Assembly: GCA_029239575.1 (NCBI GenBank)
Contig: JARBUP010000046.1
Span: forward strand, 1-13,323
DNA: 13,323 nucleotides
Direction: 5' to 3'
Source: Bacillota bacterium
GTDB taxonomy: Bacteria; Bacillota; Clostridia; Tissierellales; Sedimentibacteraceae
A model generated the notes under the pieces. The model worked only from the letters and a program-made list of their open reading frames with translations, had not been told where the DNA came from and ran no database searches. Both the position numbers and the translations under genes were made by a program. This document shows, piece after piece, positions 12,353 to 13,323 of this stretch (its first letter is position 1; each line of letters opens with the position of its first letter).

Positions 12353-12425
12353 TTGTCATTCTGAACGCAGTGAAGAATCTTGTCATTTAATAATAAGATC
12401 CTTCGCATTGCTCAGGATGACAAAA
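12353..12425 (+). repeat. Interspersed palindromic repeat, copy B
   Basis: The element is bounded by TTGTCAT (12353-12359) and its complement ATGACAA (12417-12423). It contains two small stems, ATTCT/AGAAT (12358-12362 with 12374-12378) and ATCCT/AGGAT (12398-12402 with 12414-12418). TTGTCAT occurs a second time at 12380-12386. It is of the GTCATTCTGA...TCAGGATGAC kind that I have seen scattered in many bacterial genomes. It lies between the convergent ends of queT and upp. Confidence 0.75.
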
Positions 12426-12447
12426 TTTTATCTTTCATGATGACATG

Positions 12448-13077
12448 TTATTTAGTTCCGAACAATCTGTCTCCTGCATCACCTAACCCTGGAACTATAT
12501 ATCCTGTTTCATCGTATCTTTCATCAATTGAAGCGGTATATATTTCAACATCAGGATGTGCCTTTGTTACAACTTCTAATCCTTCAGGAGCACATACTAA
12601 ATGAATTGATTTTATATTTTTAGCTCCATGTCTTTTTAATAAATCAATAGCACCATTCATTGAACCACCAGTAGAAAGCATAGGTTCAGTTATTATTACA
12701 ATTCTTTTGTCTATGTCTTTTGGAAGTTTGCAGTAATATTCAACAGGCTGCAAAGTTTCTTCATTTCTGTATAAACCAATGTGACCTATTTTAGCATTTG
12801 GTATTAAATCAATCATACCATCAACCATTCCAAGACCTGCACGAAGAACAGGTACTATTGCAATGTCTTCTCCAGCTAAAACTATACCTTTAGTTTTAGT
12901 TATTGGCGTTTCTATATCAATTTCTGTAACTGGCAAATTTCTTGTTACCTCATAGCACATTAACATAGCAATTTCTTTTACTAATTCTCTAAAATCTTTT
13001 GAAGATGTGTTTTTGTCTCTTAACATTGTAAGCTTATGCTTTATCAATGGATGTGAAACTACTGTTACGTTTTTCAT
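12448..13077 (-). CDS. upp: Uracil phosphoribosyltransferase
   Basis: This 209-residue protein has the usual UPRT length and starts MKNVTVVSHPLIKHKLTMLRDKNTSSKDFRELV. It contains VLRAGLGMVDGM (78-89), HIGLYRNEETLQPVEYYCKLP, the PRPP-binding loop EPMLSTGGSM (131-140) and the uracil-binding C-terminus YDETGYIVPGLGDAGDRLFGTK. It makes UMP from uracil and PRPP in pyrimidine salvage. In the PRPP loop the usual aspartate of DPMLATGGS reads Glu131, a conservative change. The ribosome binding site AGAGGAG (complement of 13085-13091) precedes the start by 7 bases. The gene is convergent with queT. Confidence 0.97.
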   Translation of the reverse strand: MKNVTVVSHPLIKHKLTMLRDKNTSSKDFRELVKEIAMLMCYEVTRNLPVTEIDIETPITKTKGIVLAGEDIAIVPVLRAGLGMVDGMIDLIPNAKIGHIGLYRNEETLQPVEYYCKLPKDIDKRIVIITEPMLSTGGSMNGAIDLLKRHGAKNIKSIHLVCAPEGLEVVTKAHPDVEIYTASIDERYDETGYIVPGLGDAGDRLFGTK

Positions 13078-13250
13078 GTTAAACTCCTCTAAATATGTTA
13101 AATTTAAAATTAAACCATCAAAATATAAAATTTGTTATTTTATGTATATTGAAAATAGTTTAAATATATATTATAATTGTTAAAAAGGTCTTGAAACATT
13201 AAATAACAATTAAACAACTGAAATCTGATTAGCATACAGTTATATTATAA

Positions 13251-13278
13251 TTATTATATATTACGGACTCTTTGTCAA
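13251..13278 (-). promoter_or_regulatory. Possible upp promoter
   Basis: On the minus strand, TTGACA (complement of 13273-13278) is followed after 16 bases by TAATAA (complement of 13251-13256), in a very A/T-rich region that offers several alternative -10 boxes. It would give a long leader of about 165 bases before upp. The -35 box is perfect; the -10 is weak. Confidence 0.4.
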
Positions 13279-13314
13279 TTAATATTTTCAAAGAATCATA
13301 CGAAAGGACTATGA

Positions 13315-13323
13315 ATGATTAAA
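13315..13323 (+). CDS. Possible start of a further gene, cut by the window end
   Basis: GAAAGGA (13302-13308) is followed 6 bases later by ATG at 13315, and the frame continues ATT AAA to the end of the window. The alternative ATG at 13311 runs into a stop after one codon. Only three codons are visible, so no product can be named. It would be divergent from upp across about 240 bases. Confidence 0.3.

Noticed and set aside
12380..12604. Plus-strand open frame of 74 codons
   Set aside because: It consists of repeat copy B and the antisense of the upp 3' end, with no ribosome binding site.
1..13323. CRISPR arrays, tRNA or rRNA genes, transposases, phage attachment sites
   Set aside because: No regularly spaced repeats, cloverleaf, transposase motif or integrase was seen on either strand.

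Overview
The window comes from a low-GC Gram-positive bacterium, most likely an anaerobic clostridial or Tissierella-like Firmicute. The evidence is the strong A/T bias, the AGGAGG-type ribosome binding sites, the zinc-binding (four-ligand) forms of L36 and S4, a KOW protein just before infA, and the chain ecfA1-ecfA2-ecfT-truA-rplM-rpsI behind the alpha operon. The genus cannot be fixed from the sequence alone. All genes lie on the + strand except upp.

Layout: (1) 1-3470 is the end of the S10/spc/alpha ribosomal superoperon: a 5'-truncated KOW/L14e-like protein, infA, rpmJ, rpsM, rpsK, rpsD, rpoA and rplQ, closed by a terminator at 3538-3592. (2) 3594-7022 is an inserted agr-type quorum-sensing cassette: a LytTR response regulator, an AgrC-like sensor kinase, a 50-residue cyclic-peptide precursor (AgrD, easily missed) and the AgrB protease, with a terminator at 6987-7022. 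It separates rplQ from the ECF genes that normally follow it. (3) 7185-10387 holds ecfA1, ecfA2, ecfT and truA, overlapping head to tail behind their own promoter. (4) 10599-11593 holds rplM and rpsI behind a strong promoter with an A-tract upstream element and an L13-leader-like hairpin. (5) 11654-12325 holds a preQ1-I riboswitch, queT and a terminator. (6) 12448-13077 is upp on the minus strand, convergent with queT. A new + strand gene may begin in the last nine bases.

How the parts work together: the ribosomal genes, initiation factor and RNA polymerase alpha subunit are the growth core. EcfA1/A2/T form the shared energising module of ECF vitamin transporters, and QueT, encoded 2.1 kb downstream under a preQ1 riboswitch, is a substrate-binding subunit that should plug into it to import queuosine precursors. 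In the agr cassette, AgrB would process AgrD into a thiolactone peptide (predicted ring Cys-Leu-Ile-Leu-Val). The peptide would be sensed by the membrane kinase, which would phosphorylate the LytTR regulator. A separate promoter in front of agrD offers a place for feedback.

The most interesting items are the agr cassette with its A-C-D-B gene order and new predicted signal peptide, the preQ1 riboswitch whose P1 strand has a second copy downstream, a possible translational switch at rpoA, and two copies of one interspersed palindromic repeat in opposite orientation.
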